From Streptomyces sp. Ncost-T10-10d (lineage in GTDB: Bacteria > Actinomycetota > Actinomycetes > Streptomycetales > Streptomycetaceae), in contig NZ_FMDF01000109.1 in assembly GCF_900091955.1 (NCBI RefSeq), positions 1 through 64,000 of the forward strand: a stretch of DNA of 64,000 bases. Reading direction: 5' to 3'. The notes below the pieces were generated by a model, which saw only the letters and a list, made by a program, of their open reading frames with translations, was not told the DNA's origin and ran no database searches. This document shows positions 51,144-60,769 of this stretch, in pieces. Every line of letters starts with the position of its first letter. Position 1 is the stretch's first letter. Position numbers and translations under genes: made by a program.

Positions 51144-52796
51144 TCAGCCGCCGTGCTCGACGAGACCTGCGACCACGACGGTCTCCACCACGGTGCCGGG
51201 AATGTCCTCCGGTGCCGCACGCAGGATGTCACGGGAGAGGACCACGAAGTCGGCGGCCTTGCCGACTGTCAGCGAACCACGTTCGTGTTCAAGGAAGTTG
51301 GCGTATGCCGAGCCCATCGTGTATCCGTGGACCGCGGCCTCCACGCTGATCGTCTCCTGCCGCATCCAGGGCTCACCGCCGCCCAGGGGGCGCCGGGTGA
51401 CGGCGGTGTAGATGCCGATCATCGGATCCATCTCGGCCACGTTCCAGTCGCTGGAAAGCGCGAGCAGTGCCCCGGCCGTGTGCAGGCTCCGCAGGGGCCA
51501 TGCCTTGTGCCAGCGGCCGACGCCGATGTTCTCGGCCCAGTCCTTGCCGGGTCCCGCCACCTCCGGGGCGCTGTGCCGGGGCTGCATGCACGCAACCACA
51601 CCCAGTGCGGCGAAGCGCGGTGTGTCGTCGGGGTCGAGGCACTCGACGTGGACGACCTGGTGGCGGGCGTCCCGCGGCCCGTTGACCGCGCGGGCGTGCT
51701 CGACGGCGTCGAGGACGGTACGGATCCCCCTGTCGCCGGTCGCGTGGACGAAGCACTGGAAGCCGCGGGCGTCCAGCTTCGTCAGCAGGCTCGCGAACTC
51801 CTCAGGCGGGTAGAAGGTGTCGCCGCGGTGGTGGCGGCAGCCCGCGTAGGGTTCGAGAAGGGCCGCGGTACGCGGCTCGACGACGTCGTCGATGTAGAGC
51901 TTGAGCGGTCCGACCCGTATCCGGTCGTCGGCGTAGCGGCGGGCGGCGGCGGCGAAGTCGTCGAGGTCGGAGTCCGTGGTGCCGCGCGGGTGGAAGAGGG
52001 CCGCGACGATCCTGGACCTGAGCCGGCCTTCGGCGCGTGCGCGTGCGAAGAGGGCCAGGTCGTCCAGCGAGTTCTGGGGTTCGACCACTGTGGTGATGCC
52101 GAAGCCGATGGCGTCGTCCAGGGACTTGGTGAGGCGTCCGTACTGCCGGTCGGGCGAGGCCCACGGCAGACCCAGCGTCTGGAGAGCCCGGTGGCCGTCA
52201 CGGGAGAGGCCCTTGACGGCGAAGTCCGTGATGAAGCCGGTGGGTTCGCCCGTGGTCGAGTCGGTGGCTGCTTCGCCGAAGGGCAGGCCGGTGTGGTCGC
52301 GGTCGATGCCGAGTCGGCGCATGGCTGCGGTGTTCACCCAGGCGGTGTGCACGTCGTAGCTCAACACGAAGGTGGGCACGTCGCCCGTGACGGGGTCGAG
52401 GTCGCCGGCGGTCGGCATCCGGCCCCCCGGGATGGCCGAGTAGTCGAAGGCCTCGGCCTCGATCCACTCGGCGTCGGGGTGGGACGTGCGCCAGGCACGG
52501 ATGCGGGCGTGGACTTCGTCGAGTGTTCGGGCGCCGGACAGCTGGACGCAGGCGTCGTCCGAGCCGAGCCGGACATGGTTGTGGGCATCGATGAACCCGG
52601 GAAGAACCAGTTTCCCGCCGGCATCGATCACCCGCGTGTCCGGCCCCGTCCACCCCTGTGCGTCCTTGTCGGAACCGATCCAGGCGATACGGCCGTCGAC
52701 AACGGCCATGGCCTGCGCCTCGGGAAGCGCCGGGTCGACGGTATGGATACGGGCGTTGCGCAGGACGAGATGGGCGGGGTGAGCGGCGATCGCCAT
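51144..52796 (-). CDS. Amidohydrolase-3 family (YtcJ-like) metal-dependent hydrolase
   Basis: About 550 aa; ATG 52796 follows AGGAG. LPGFIDAHNHVRLGSDD is the HxH metal motif (as HNH), then YGRLTKSLDDAIGFGITTVV, GFQCFVHATGDRGIRTVLDA and VVHVECLDPDD with metal His residues, and LLALSSDWNVAEMDPM with the catalytic Asp. The C-terminus (GSLTVGKAADFVVLSRDILR) is typical. It hydrolyses a C-N bond in an amide or cyclic ureide. No signal peptide. It is followed upstream by an NCS1 permease on the same strand, 80 bp apart, so it probably acts on the imported nucleobase-like compound. Confidence 0.9.
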   Translation of the reverse strand: MAIAAHPAHLVLRNARIHTVDPALPEAQAMAVVDGRIAWIGSDKDAQGWTGPDTRVIDAGGKLVLPGFIDAHNHVRLGSDDACVQLSGARTLDEVHARIRAWRTSHPDAEWIEAEAFDYSAIPGGRMPTAGDLDPVTGDVPTFVLSYDVHTAWVNTAAMRRLGIDRDHTGLPFGEAATDSTTGEPTGFITDFAVKGLSRDGHRALQTLGLPWASPDRQYGRLTKSLDDAIGFGITTVVEPQNSLDDLALFARARAEGRLRSRIVAALFHPRGTTDSDLDDFAAAARRYADDRIRVGPLKLYIDDVVEPRTAALLEPYAGCRHHRGDTFYPPEEFASLLTKLDARGFQCFVHATGDRGIRTVLDAVEHARAVNGPRDARHQVVHVECLDPDDTPRFAALGVVACMQPRHSAPEVAGPGKDWAENIGVGRWHKAWPLRSLHTAGALLALSSDWNVAEMDPMIGIYTAVTRRPLGGGEPWMRQETISVEAAVHGYTMGSAYANFLEHERGSLTVGKAADFVVLSRDILRAAPEDIPGTVVETVVVAGLVEHGG

Positions 52797-52876
52797 GTGA
52801 GGTAACTCCTGATGGTGCGGGTATTTCGGCAGGGCATTGCCGCGCGGACCTGATGTGGGCGCCGCGTGGACGCCGT

Positions 52877-54292
52877 TCAGAAAAGGTCGGTGTGCGGAGT
52901 GACGGAGCGTCGGGCGAGCGTCCAGTAGACGAGCCCCGACACGAGTGAGCCGAGCAGGGTCAGGTCGGCGCCGCCCAGCGGCGCCACCAGCGGGCCGGTC
53001 CACAGCTCGGAGTCGCAGGTGAGCGCGGCGAAGGTCATGCCGACGAGGAGCGCGGCCACGCCGGCGGGGTGGTAGCCGGACCGGTACCAGTAGGCGCCGT
53101 CCGGACCTGCGTGCAGGGCCGGTGGGTCGTAGTGGCAGCGGCGCATCAGCATGTCGGTGAGAAACACGCCGCCCCAGGGCGCGAACACGATGATCAGCAG
53201 GGAGAGGAAGGACAGCAGCGAGCTGGTGAAATCGGTGAGGAAGAGCGCGCAGAGTGATCCCGCGGCGGTGACGGCCGCGCTGATGATGATGGCCTTGGAA
53301 CGGCTCCAGGGGACACCGAGCACCTGAAGGTTCAGGCTCGACGAGTAGAGCGTGACGATGGAGTTGGTGACCGAGCCACCGAGAACGAGGGCGAGAAAGA
53401 GCGGCTGGAACCATCCGGGCAGCAGCTGCTCCGTGCCCCCCACGGCGTCGGTCATGTCCGTCTGCGTGGCTGCGGCCACCCCCGCCACGCCCAGAGCGAC
53501 CGACGACACGAAGCCGCCGAGGGCGCCGTACCAGGTGAGCGACCGCATCGAGGTCGCCCTCGGAAGGTAACGCGTGTAGTCGGCGGGCATCGGAACGTAA
53601 CTGAACGGACCGGCCAGCATGACGACACATGCCAGGCTCCACCCGGACGCCCCGGGCAGGGCGGCTGCTTTGCCCGTGTCGGCGCCCGGCAGCAGGAACA
53701 CCAGGAGCGCGGCGAAGCCGATGGCGAGAACGTACGCGATCCAGCGCTCGGCGAACTGGACGGTGGCATGGCCCCACAGGGCGACGACGAAGGTCAACGC
53801 GAGTGTGATCAGGAGTGCGAGAGCCCGTCCTGTGTGGCCGGGCGCCCATCCCAGATCAGCGAAGAACGCCTCCAGGGCGAGCGTGCCGACGACCGTATTG
53901 AGGATCGTGTAGCCGATGCTGACCACCCAGTTGAGCATTCCGGCAGGCCAGTTGCCGCGTACGCCGAAGGCGGCGCGGGAGATCACCAGAGTGGCGGTGC
54001 CGGTACGGACGCCGCTCAGTCCGGCGGCGCTGATGGCGAAGAACGACAGGCCGCCGACGACCACGACACCGGTCGCCTGCCAGAAGGACAGGCCGAACGC
54101 GACGGCCAGGGCACCGTTGATGACATAGGTGAAGGTGAGGTTGGAGCCGAACCAGAGCCAGAACAGGTCCTTCGCGCTGCCATGGCGATCCTTGTCGGGA
54201 ATCGGGTCGATGCCGTGTGTCTCGACCTGGAAGACCTGGTCGGCGGCCGTCGTCCCGCCGGGCGCCCTCGCGGTCGTGTCCTGCTGCGTCAT
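52877..54292 (-). CDS. NCS1-family nucleobase/hydantoin/allantoin permease
   Basis: About 471 aa from ATG 54292 (MTQQDTTARAPGG). About 12 hydrophobic segments are present. NCS1 signatures include FWLWFGSNLTFTYVINGALA in the first helix, a Rossmann-free core with GVRGNWPAGMLNWVVSIGYT, and YVPMPADYTRYLPRATSM. The family imports cytosine, uracil, allantoin, hydantoin or thiamine by sodium or proton coupling. Together with the amidohydrolase it forms a uptake and ring-opening module, controlled by the divergent TetR gene through the operator at 54341. Confidence 0.92.
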   Translation of the reverse strand: MTQQDTTARAPGGTTAADQVFQVETHGIDPIPDKDRHGSAKDLFWLWFGSNLTFTYVINGALAVAFGLSFWQATGVVVVGGLSFFAISAAGLSGVRTGTATLVISRAAFGVRGNWPAGMLNWVVSIGYTILNTVVGTLALEAFFADLGWAPGHTGRALALLITLALTFVVALWGHATVQFAERWIAYVLAIGFAALLVFLLPGADTGKAAALPGASGWSLACVVMLAGPFSYVPMPADYTRYLPRATSMRSLTWYGALGGFVSSVALGVAGVAAATQTDMTDAVGGTEQLLPGWFQPLFLALVLGGSVTNSIVTLYSSSLNLQVLGVPWSRSKAIIISAAVTAAGSLCALFLTDFTSSLLSFLSLLIIVFAPWGGVFLTDMLMRRCHYDPPALHAGPDGAYWYRSGYHPAGVAALLVGMTFAALTCDSELWTGPLVAPLGGADLTLLGSLVSGLVYWTLARRSVTPHTDLF

Positions 54293-54340
54293 GCGACCCA
54301 CCCTCGTCCGTGCGTGTCCCGGGAGCCCCGGCACGTTACT

Positions 54341-54375
54341 TTGAATGCCGTTCTAAGAGTTAGAACGGCATTCAA
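54341..54375. promoter_or_regulatory. TetR-type operator: 16-bp perfect inverted repeat
   Basis: TTGAATGCCGTTCTAA (54341-54356), spacer GAG and the exact complement (54360-54375) lie between the NCS1 permease start (49 bp away) and the TetR start (85 bp away). Size, symmetry and position are those of an autoregulated TetR operator covering both promoters. Confidence 0.85.
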
Positions 54376-54459
54376 GATGTGTCCGTGGTGCCCCGTCAAG
54401 ACCTCCGCGGAAATCGGCCGCTAAGGTCATCACTGGGCACACGGAGGAGGAGGCGCGGC

Positions 54460-55065
54460 GTGGCAGCGACGGGGCGACGGCGTGACGGGCACCTGGCCCA
54501 GGAACGGATGCTGGAGGAGGCGATGGCGGCCATCGCCGAGGATGGCCTGGCCACGCTCACCATGTCGGCACTCGCCAAGCGCCTCGGCACCAGCGGCGGC
54601 CACATCCTCTACTACTTCGGCAGCAAGGACCGGCTGCTCCTGGAGGCGTTGCGGTGGAGCGAGAGCGCGCTCGCCGATGAGCGCCGGGCACTGCTGGCCG
54701 GCCGGGTCGGCACCGAGCGCAAACTCCGCCTCTTCCTGGAGCTGTACCTCCCCCACGGGCCACGCGACCCGCGCTGGACCCTGTGGATCGAACTGTGGGC
54801 GCGCACGGCGTCCAATGAGCCGCTGCGCCAGGCCCAGGCCGAGATCGATCGCGGCTGGCAGGAGGACCTCGAATCGCTCCTCGCCAAGGGCGTACGGCAG
54901 GGCCGCTTCGCTGCGGACCTGGATGCGGCGGCGCGTGCTTCCGAACTCCTGGCCCTGCTCGACGGGTTGAGTACGCGCGTCGTCCTCGGCCAGCATGGGG
55001 CGGACCGGGACAGTGCGCTGCGCATGGCGCTGTCGGTGACCGAGCGGCTGGTGGAGCGGGGGTGA
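54460..55065 (+). CDS. TetR-family transcriptional regulator
   Basis: About 201 aa from GTG 54460, with a very strong GGAGGAGGAGG upstream. The helix-turn-helix is MLEEAMAAIAEDGLATLTMS, ALAKRLGTSGGHILYYFGSK, DRLLLEAL. The C-terminal ligand domain has Trp clusters (DPRWTLWIELWARTASN). It should repress the NCS1/amidohydrolase genes and itself until the imported nucleobase-like compound binds. An earlier in-frame start at 54379 lies too close to the operator to be likely. Confidence 0.92.
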   Translation: MAATGRRRDGHLAQERMLEEAMAAIAEDGLATLTMSALAKRLGTSGGHILYYFGSKDRLLLEALRWSESALADERRALLAGRVGTERKLRLFLELYLPHGPRDPRWTLWIELWARTASNEPLRQAQAEIDRGWQEDLESLLAKGVRQGRFAADLDAAARASELLALLDGLSTRVVLGQHGADRDSALRMALSVTERLVERG

Positions 55066-55287
55066 GCCGACTGCTCAAGAATCGTTCCGGAGGACCCCGG
55101 CCGGAAACACCGCCCACCGGGCGGGGCCGTGACGCAATGCGTCGGTCACTGCTCGCGCGGCCCGCTCACTCGTCCCGGCCGCGGGTGCACTGCCCCTGCC
55201 TCGAGATCCACGCCGCGGGACAGCCGTCCGAACAGCGTTGAAGGATGCCCGGCTGAGCGGGTATGCAGGCGGCCTGTGCGGGCCGTA

Positions 55288-55323
55288 GGGGTGCTGGGAC
55301 GAACATATCCGTCCCAGCACCCC
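55288..55323. terminator. Bidirectional hairpin between TetR and LLM genes
   Basis: GGGGTGCTGGGACG (55288-55301), an 8-base AT-rich loop and CGTCCCAGCACCCC (55310-55323) form a perfect 14-bp stem in the 380-bp gap between the two converging genes. The rest of the gap shows no gene. Confidence 0.75.
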
Positions 55324-55445
55324 GCCGAGCGACGGTTGCGACCAACGGCCGGCGCATGACTGGGACACCTCAACAGGCCGGCAGCGAGACGGTCACCGCG
55401 GTCCGTCCGCGCCGGGCAGTGGGCCCGGAATCCATCGCGCGATCG

Positions 55446-56375
55446 TCAGACGCCCGCGGCTCGCGCCGCCTCGTACACCTCGGCCGCCACGTCGATCAGC
55501 TCCGCGGCGTCGCGCGTCGCGCCCTGGAGATCCAGCAGGAAATCCGGTACGCCGGTTTCGGCGTGTGCCACCAGGTCTTCGACGATCTGCGCCACGCTCC
55601 CGTGGAAAGGCTGTCGGCCCGCACCCTCGAACGGCTTGGCGCTGTACCGCGCATTGGCACGGGCGCAGACGCCGACCGGACGCTCCCGACCGCGCTCGGC
55701 GGCCACGTCCTGTACCCGCTGCCACTCCTCGGCCAACCGAGCGGCGCCCATGGCCACGGGCATCCAGCCGTCCGCCCGGTCGACCAGACGACGGGTGGCG
55801 CGCGGGCTGTTCGCGGGCAGGTAGACCGGAATGGGGCGCACCGGCTTGGGGCCGACCTCGGACGGGGCGATGGTGGTCAACTCGCCCCGGTAGGAGACGG
55901 GGTCCGGGCCCCAGACGGCCGCGCACACGTCCAGCAGCTCGTCCAGCACCGCACCACGCCTCTCGAAAGGCGCGACAGAGGCGGCTGCATACTCGTCCAG
56001 AGACCATCCCGTGCCGAGACCCGCGATCACTCGCCCACCGCTCACGACGTCCAGCGAGGCGAGCGAACGGGCCAGTTGGAACGGCACATGCAAGGGCGCG
56101 ACCAGAACGCTGGTGCCGAGCCGGGCCCGGCCGGTGGCCGCGGCGGCCAGCGTGAGCGTGACGAGGGGGTCGGCGACACTGCGGTACTGGTCGGGCCACG
56201 GCAGCCCCGGTACGCCGTACAGCCCCTGAGTGGCGGGCTCGGGAAACAGGACACGCTCGAAGACCCACAGACTCGCGTATCCGGTCTCCTCAGCAGCCCG
56301 TGCCACGGCGGCCACATCGCGGCTGATGTCGTACTGCTTCATCTGCGGGAGACCGAGACCGAGTGAGATCGTCAT
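55446..56375 (-). CDS. LLM-class F420/flavin-dependent oxidoreductase
   Basis: A 309-aa luciferase-like protein. Signatures: EETGYASLWVFERVLFPEPA, ARLGTSVLVAPLHVPFQLAR, SLDVVSGGRVIAGLGTGWSL, DELLDVCAAVWGPDPVSYRG and PIPVYLPANSPRATRR. The GGRVIAGLGTGW loop is typical for F420-dependent reductases of actinobacteria. It reduces or oxidises a small molecule with F420 or FMN. It stands alone; role unknown. Confidence 0.9.
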   Translation of the reverse strand: MTISLGLGLPQMKQYDISRDVAAVARAAEETGYASLWVFERVLFPEPATQGLYGVPGLPWPDQYRSVADPLVTLTLAAAATGRARLGTSVLVAPLHVPFQLARSLASLDVVSGGRVIAGLGTGWSLDEYAAASVAPFERRGAVLDELLDVCAAVWGPDPVSYRGELTTIAPSEVGPKPVRPIPVYLPANSPRATRRLVDRADGWMPVAMGAARLAEEWQRVQDVAAERGRERPVGVCARANARYSAKPFEGAGRQPFHGSVAQIVEDLVAHAETGVPDFLLDLQGATRDAAELIDVAAEVYEAARAAGV

Positions 56376-56715
56376 GTACGCACTCCTTCATGATGACTGC
56401 TGGACAACTGACGCAGGACACCCTTTGTTCCTTATCCAGTGTCCGTCGAAACGTCAGGCGAAAGAGCGAGGGGCGCCCCGCTGCCAAGTCTCTTTGATCG
56501 GGCACGGCAGCAGCCCAGCCCGACCCGCATGAACCATTGCGTGGTGCGCGGGCATTGTGAACTGGCACGAAAGCCCTGCCGGCTGCCGCACCGCTCAAGT
56601 CACCCGACGAGTTCACGGTTCTGGGCAGACCCCAGAACCGTATCGACGCACGCCTGCACATCAAGGACGGCATCCCGCTGGAGGGCAGTTGGGACAACTA
56701 CTTCTACACACGGCA

Positions 56716-57138
56716 GTGGAAGTACGACTGCTGTGGGTGCTGCGCGACCTGCTCGGCGTCACGGGACCCAAGTACGGCTGTGGTCTCGGCGTGTGCCAGG
56801 CCTGCACGTCGCACATCAACGGCAAGGCCTTCAACCCGTGTTCGGTTCCCGTGTCGAAGATCGCGCCGGACGATGAGATCACCACGATCGAGGGACTGCC
56901 CGCCACCGTCGGCAAGGACCTGCATCCGATGCAGGAGGCCTGGCTGGATCTGGACGTCGCACAGTGCGGCTACTGCCAGCCGGGCCAGATCACGGCCGCC
57001 GTCGCCAAGGTCCGGCAGGCCGCTGCCGATGGCCGCGAGATCGAGGACCGCGACCTCGACGAGATCCGCAACATCTGCCGTTGCGGCACGTACACGCGTA
57101 TCCGGGAGGCCATCAAGGCGGGCGCGAAGAACATGTGA
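56716..57138 (+). pseudogene. 5'-truncated (2Fe-2S) small subunit of a molybdenum hydroxylase
   Basis: From GTG 56716 the frame reads VEVRLLWVLRDLLGVTGPKY, then GCGLGVCQACTSHINGKAFN, PCSVPV with the first cluster's Cys; CGYCQPGQITAA and NICRCGTYTRIREAIKAG carry the second cluster. The IorA/CoxS-type small subunit should begin ~25 residues earlier with an FTLNG strand; that part is missing. Upstream, another frame (56590-56660) reads SPDEFTVLGRPQNRIDA, which resembles part of the large subunit, so the locus looks rearranged. No large-subunit gene follows. A functional short protein starting further upstream (56557) cannot be excluded. Confidence 0.65.
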
Positions 57139-58173
57139 CCGGGACGTCAGCCGCTGTACACCCCCCCGCTGAGGAGACAACCCCTGCCCGACCCGGCGGC
57201 AGAGCTGCTGTGCCGGCGGAACGACGGCGATCCCGCCACAGGCGGCAACGCCAAGCGACACGCCAGGTCGGGTCGCCGCGCGCCGACGGTACTGTGCTCG
57301 GCAATGTCCGCGACGGCCGCGGAGAGCGCGGTCCACGGGCCGGACCTGGAGGTCGCGTCCACGGGAACACCCCGTCCGCCCGGTCTCGAACCTCGGACGG
57401 CACCACCCCGACAGCTGATCCTCCGCGCGCGGGACCATGCCACCTCGTTCTCCGGGGCCGACCGATAACAGGGGTTCCACGTCACCGTGTGCGATGCCCG
57501 CGCGGCCTTCACCAACGGCTGTACGCGAACCTGTTCGCCTGCCGACACCACCCGATCAGCCTCGGCCCGGGCATCGTCACCCCGAAGGACACCGCGTTCG
57601 CCGTCACAGCCGAAATCGTCTCCGTACGACGCGGCGGTACGGGTCGATCGCTGACCCGGACGGACCCGTCCGCCCCCAAGACGGCGCCCGTCCCGACTGC
57701 ACCCGGTTCGCCGAGCGTCCCGGTCAGTCTTCTGTCACGGAGGACGAGTACGCAGAGGGCGGGCGAGTTGGGCATCGATCCCGAGCGCCTTGTCCCTATC
57801 CACGCGCCCCTGCGGGCCCGTCACCTCTTTCGGCGGATGCTGCGCGCCCCAATTCAGCTCCCTCCCGGATCAGGCACACGCCACTCCCATGCAGTAGGAC
57901 GAGACCCGTGCGCAGCTCGTCGTCGCCGGTAGAACGGCGTCGTGGGTGAGGAATGAACCGGGCAACGAGCGCTCCGCACTGCGGACGCCAGGAGCAGTTC
58001 GAGTGGCAGCCCGGCGGTGGACACCTGAGACTAAATCGACGGTTCGGGAATCGGACAACGGATCCCGACCTCGTGCACTTCCGGACCACTCGCTCCGGCC
58101 ATCGAAAACGCGAGTAACAGGGCGCCGACCGTAATGGCCGACGGCACTCGAAAGTTCGCTACAGGGAGCCCGC
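57139..58173. other. Gene-free, apparently decayed interval
   Basis: 1,035 bp with no convincing gene on either strand. Several moderate frames exist, but their residues (Arg/Pro/Gly-rich, no hydrophobic pattern) look non-coding. It precedes the biosynthetic genes and holds their likely promoter in the less GC-rich stretch 57940-58160. AGGGAG at about 58163 is the ribosome site of the Pls-like gene. Confidence 0.45.
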
Positions 58174-60705
58174 ATGGAGGAGAAATCCGTCGAGGTCTTG
58201 ATGTCACGGCCGGATGAATCTGCGCTCAACACGCACAGCTACCCCGGCCCGGGGACCGGCATCGAGACAGACCTCGCCGAAGTGCTGGCTGACGTCATGT
58301 GCGTCGAACGGGTGTCGGTCGACAGCCACTTCTTCGATGACCTCGGCGCCAACTCGTTGGTGATGGCTCATTTCTGCGCACGGGTCAGAAAGCGGGCGGA
58401 TCTCCCATCGGCATCGATGAAGGACATCTACCGGCACCCGACGATCCGAAGCCTGGCGACGGAGCTCGCGGACGCTGCGCCCGCCCCTGTCGAGTCGTCG
58501 GTCCCGGCGCCGACGGAGGCGGTGAAGCCGGCCGGAACGGTGCAGTACGCCCTCTGCGGAACGCTGCAGTTCCTGCTTTTCCTGGGATATTCGTTCCTCG
58601 CCGGACTTGTCGCCGACCGAGGCTATGCATGGGTCTCCGCCGGCTCGGATGCGATCGATATCTACCTGCGATCGTTCGTCTTCGGCGGCCTCGGCTTCGT
58701 CGGCATGTGCACCTTCCCGATCGTGGCCAAATGGCTCCTCGTCGGCCGGTGGAAATCGCGCGAGTTCCCGGTCTGGGGCCTGACGTATCTGCGCTTCTGG
58801 ACCGTCAAGGTGCTGATCCACGCCAACCCGATGATCTTCTTCGTCGGCAATCCCCTGTACGTGCTGTACCTGCGAGCCCTGGGCGCACGGATCGGCAAGG
58901 GGGTCACGATTCTCTCCCACAGCGTTCCGGTCTGCCCCGATCTGCTCACGATCGGCTCCGGCACGGTGATCCGCAAAGACTCGTTCTTCCTCTGCTACCG
59001 GGCGCACGCCGGCCGTATCCAGACCGGCCGGGTCACCCTTGGCCAGGACGTGTTCATCGGCGAGAAGACCGTGCTCGACATCGACACGTCCATGGGCGAC
59101 GGGGCGCAACTCGGCCACACATCGACGCTGTACAGCGGGCAGGCGATCCCGGACGGCCAGCACTGGCACGGATCCCCGGCACAGCTCACGGAGCACGACT
59201 ACATGACGATCGGGCCGGCCAAGTGCGGCACGCTGCGCCGGGCCGGCTTCGGCCTCATCACCGCGCTTCAACTGTTCTTCCTCTACGTGCCACTGGTTGT
59301 CGGGGGCGCGTACATGCTGGTGACCCTGGTCCCGGCGCTGCACAACCGGCTGGGCCCGGGCACGGCGGGATTCACATCGGCAGATCTCTACATCGACGCG
59401 CTGATCCTCTCCTTCATTCTGTTCTTCGGCTTCGTCGTCGTGGGACTCGCCGTAATGTTCACCGTTCCGCGCCTGCTGAACCTGCTCATCGAGCCGGACA
59501 AGGTCTATCCGCTGTACGGGTTTCACTACTCGGCGCACCGGGCGATCGGGCGTATGACCAACGTAAAGTTCTTCAAATGGCTGTTCGGCGACAGCTCCTA
59601 TATCGTCCACTATCTGCGCGGCCTCGGGTACGACTTGTCCCGGGTCGAGCAGACAGGGTCGAACTTCGGCACGGAAGTGCAACACGAGACCCCGTATCTG
59701 TGCTCTGTCGGCAGCGGAACGATGGTCGCTGACGGGCTCTCCATCGTCAATGCCGAATTCTCGAGCACGTCCTTCCGTGTGTCCCGGGCCTCGATCGGGC
59801 CACACAACTTCATCGGGAACAACATCGCCTTTCCCTCAGGGGCCAGGACGGGCGAGAACTGCCTCCTCGCGACGAAGGTGATGGTTCCGCTCGACGGCGA
59901 GGTACGCGAAGGGGTGGGTCTGCTCGGCTCGCCGTCCTTCGAGATTCCCCGGTCGGTCGAGCGCGACTCCCGGTTCGATCATCTGCGGGACGGTGACGAG
60001 TTACGCCGGCACCTCGCCGCAAAGAACCGCTACAACATCCGCTCGATGGTCTTCTTCCTGCTCGTGCGGTGGCTGCACTTCTTCGTGCTCACGCTGCTCG
60101 GCCTGGCGAACGTCGATCTTTACGATTCCTACGGGCATCTGCTGATCGTCGCGTTCCTGGTGTTCAGCCTTGGGTTCACCGCGGTCTACTTCGTACTGGT
60201 GGAACGCGGCATCGCGGCATTCCGCGCGCTGCAACCTCAGTTGTGTTCCATCTACGCCCCGTACTTCTGGTGGCACGAGCGCCTCTGGAAGGTGCCTGAC
60301 ACGTACCTCAACGTCTTCAACGGCACCCCTTTCAAGAACGTGATCTGGCGGATGCTGGGGGTTCGGATCGGCAGCAGGGTCTTCGATGACGGCTGCTATC
60401 TGACGGAGCGGACGCTCACCACCATCGGGGACGACTGCACGCTCAATGCGGGAAGCAAGATCCAGTGCCACTCGCAGGAGGACGGCACCTTCAAGTCCGA
60501 CCGCAGCACCATCGGCGCCGGCTGCACCCTCGGTGTGGGATCCCACGTCCATTACGGCGTGACGATGGGCAGCGGCGCGGTGCTCGCCTCCGACTCCTTT
60601 CTCATGAAGGGCGAGGAAGTCCCACAGCACGCACGATGGGGAGGAAACCCCGCCACGGAAATGCGAGATGCCCCGTATCAGCCCGAAGCGTTGACGCGTG
60701 GATAG
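58174..60705 (+). CDS. Pls/PosA-like synthetase lacking the adenylation domain (carrier - six TM - three hexapeptide domains)
   Basis: An 843-aa protein. Residues ~30-105 are a carrier domain (SVDSHFFDDLGANSLVMAHF, phosphopantetheine Ser in GANSL; MKDIYRHPTIRSLATEL). Then come six transmembrane segments in three pairs (about 123-195, 362-436, 630-685). They alternate with three left-handed beta-helix domains: GARIGKGVTILSHSVPVCPD region (235-340), SIGPHNFIGNNIAFPSG region (495-590) and GVRIGSRVFDDGCYLTERTL region (725-830). This is the known order of epsilon-poly-L-lysine synthetase after its adenylation domain, but the ~500-aa adenylation domain is absent. Those domains link amino acids into a poly- or oligoamide at the membrane. 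The next gene supplies an adenylation domain, so loading in trans is likely. Confidence 0.9.
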   Translation: MEEKSVEVLMSRPDESALNTHSYPGPGTGIETDLAEVLADVMCVERVSVDSHFFDDLGANSLVMAHFCARVRKRADLPSASMKDIYRHPTIRSLATELADAAPAPVESSVPAPTEAVKPAGTVQYALCGTLQFLLFLGYSFLAGLVADRGYAWVSAGSDAIDIYLRSFVFGGLGFVGMCTFPIVAKWLLVGRWKSREFPVWGLTYLRFWTVKVLIHANPMIFFVGNPLYVLYLRALGARIGKGVTILSHSVPVCPDLLTIGSGTVIRKDSFFLCYRAHAGRIQTGRVTLGQDVFIGEKTVLDIDTSMGDGAQLGHTSTLYSGQAIPDGQHWHGSPAQLTEHDYMTIGPAKCGTLRRAGFGLITALQLFFLYVPLVVGGAYMLVTLVPALHNRLGPGTAGFTSADLYIDALILSFILFFGFVVVGLAVMFTVPRLLNLLIEPDKVYPLYGFHYSAHRAIGRMTNVKFFKWLFGDSSYIVHYLRGLGYDLSRVEQTGSNFGTEVQHETPYLCSVGSGTMVADGLSIVNAEFSSTSFRVSRASIGPHNFIGNNIAFPSGARTGENCLLATKVMVPLDGEVREGVGLLGSPSFEIPRSVERDSRFDHLRDGDELRRHLAAKNRYNIRSMVFFLLVRWLHFFVLTLLGLANVDLYDSYGHLLIVAFLVFSLGFTAVYFVLVERGIAAFRALQPQLCSIYAPYFWWHERLWKVPDTYLNVFNGTPFKNVIWRMLGVRIGSRVFDDGCYLTERTLTTIGDDCTLNAGSKIQCHSQEDGTFKSDRSTIGAGCTLGVGSHVHYGVTMGSGAVLASDSFLMKGEEVPQHARWGGNPATEMRDAPYQPEALTRG

Positions 60706-60769
60706 CGGCGCCGCCCATGTCGGCGCTGAAAGCACGGTGGCGACGGTGATTCGAGAGGGACGACCAGAG

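Noticed and set aside
57600..57950. A plus-strand frame with ERLVPIHAPLR and RRMLRAPIQLPPG, briefly considered a DUF2252 remnant
   Set aside because: The resemblance is short, and neighbouring DUF2252 motifs are absent.
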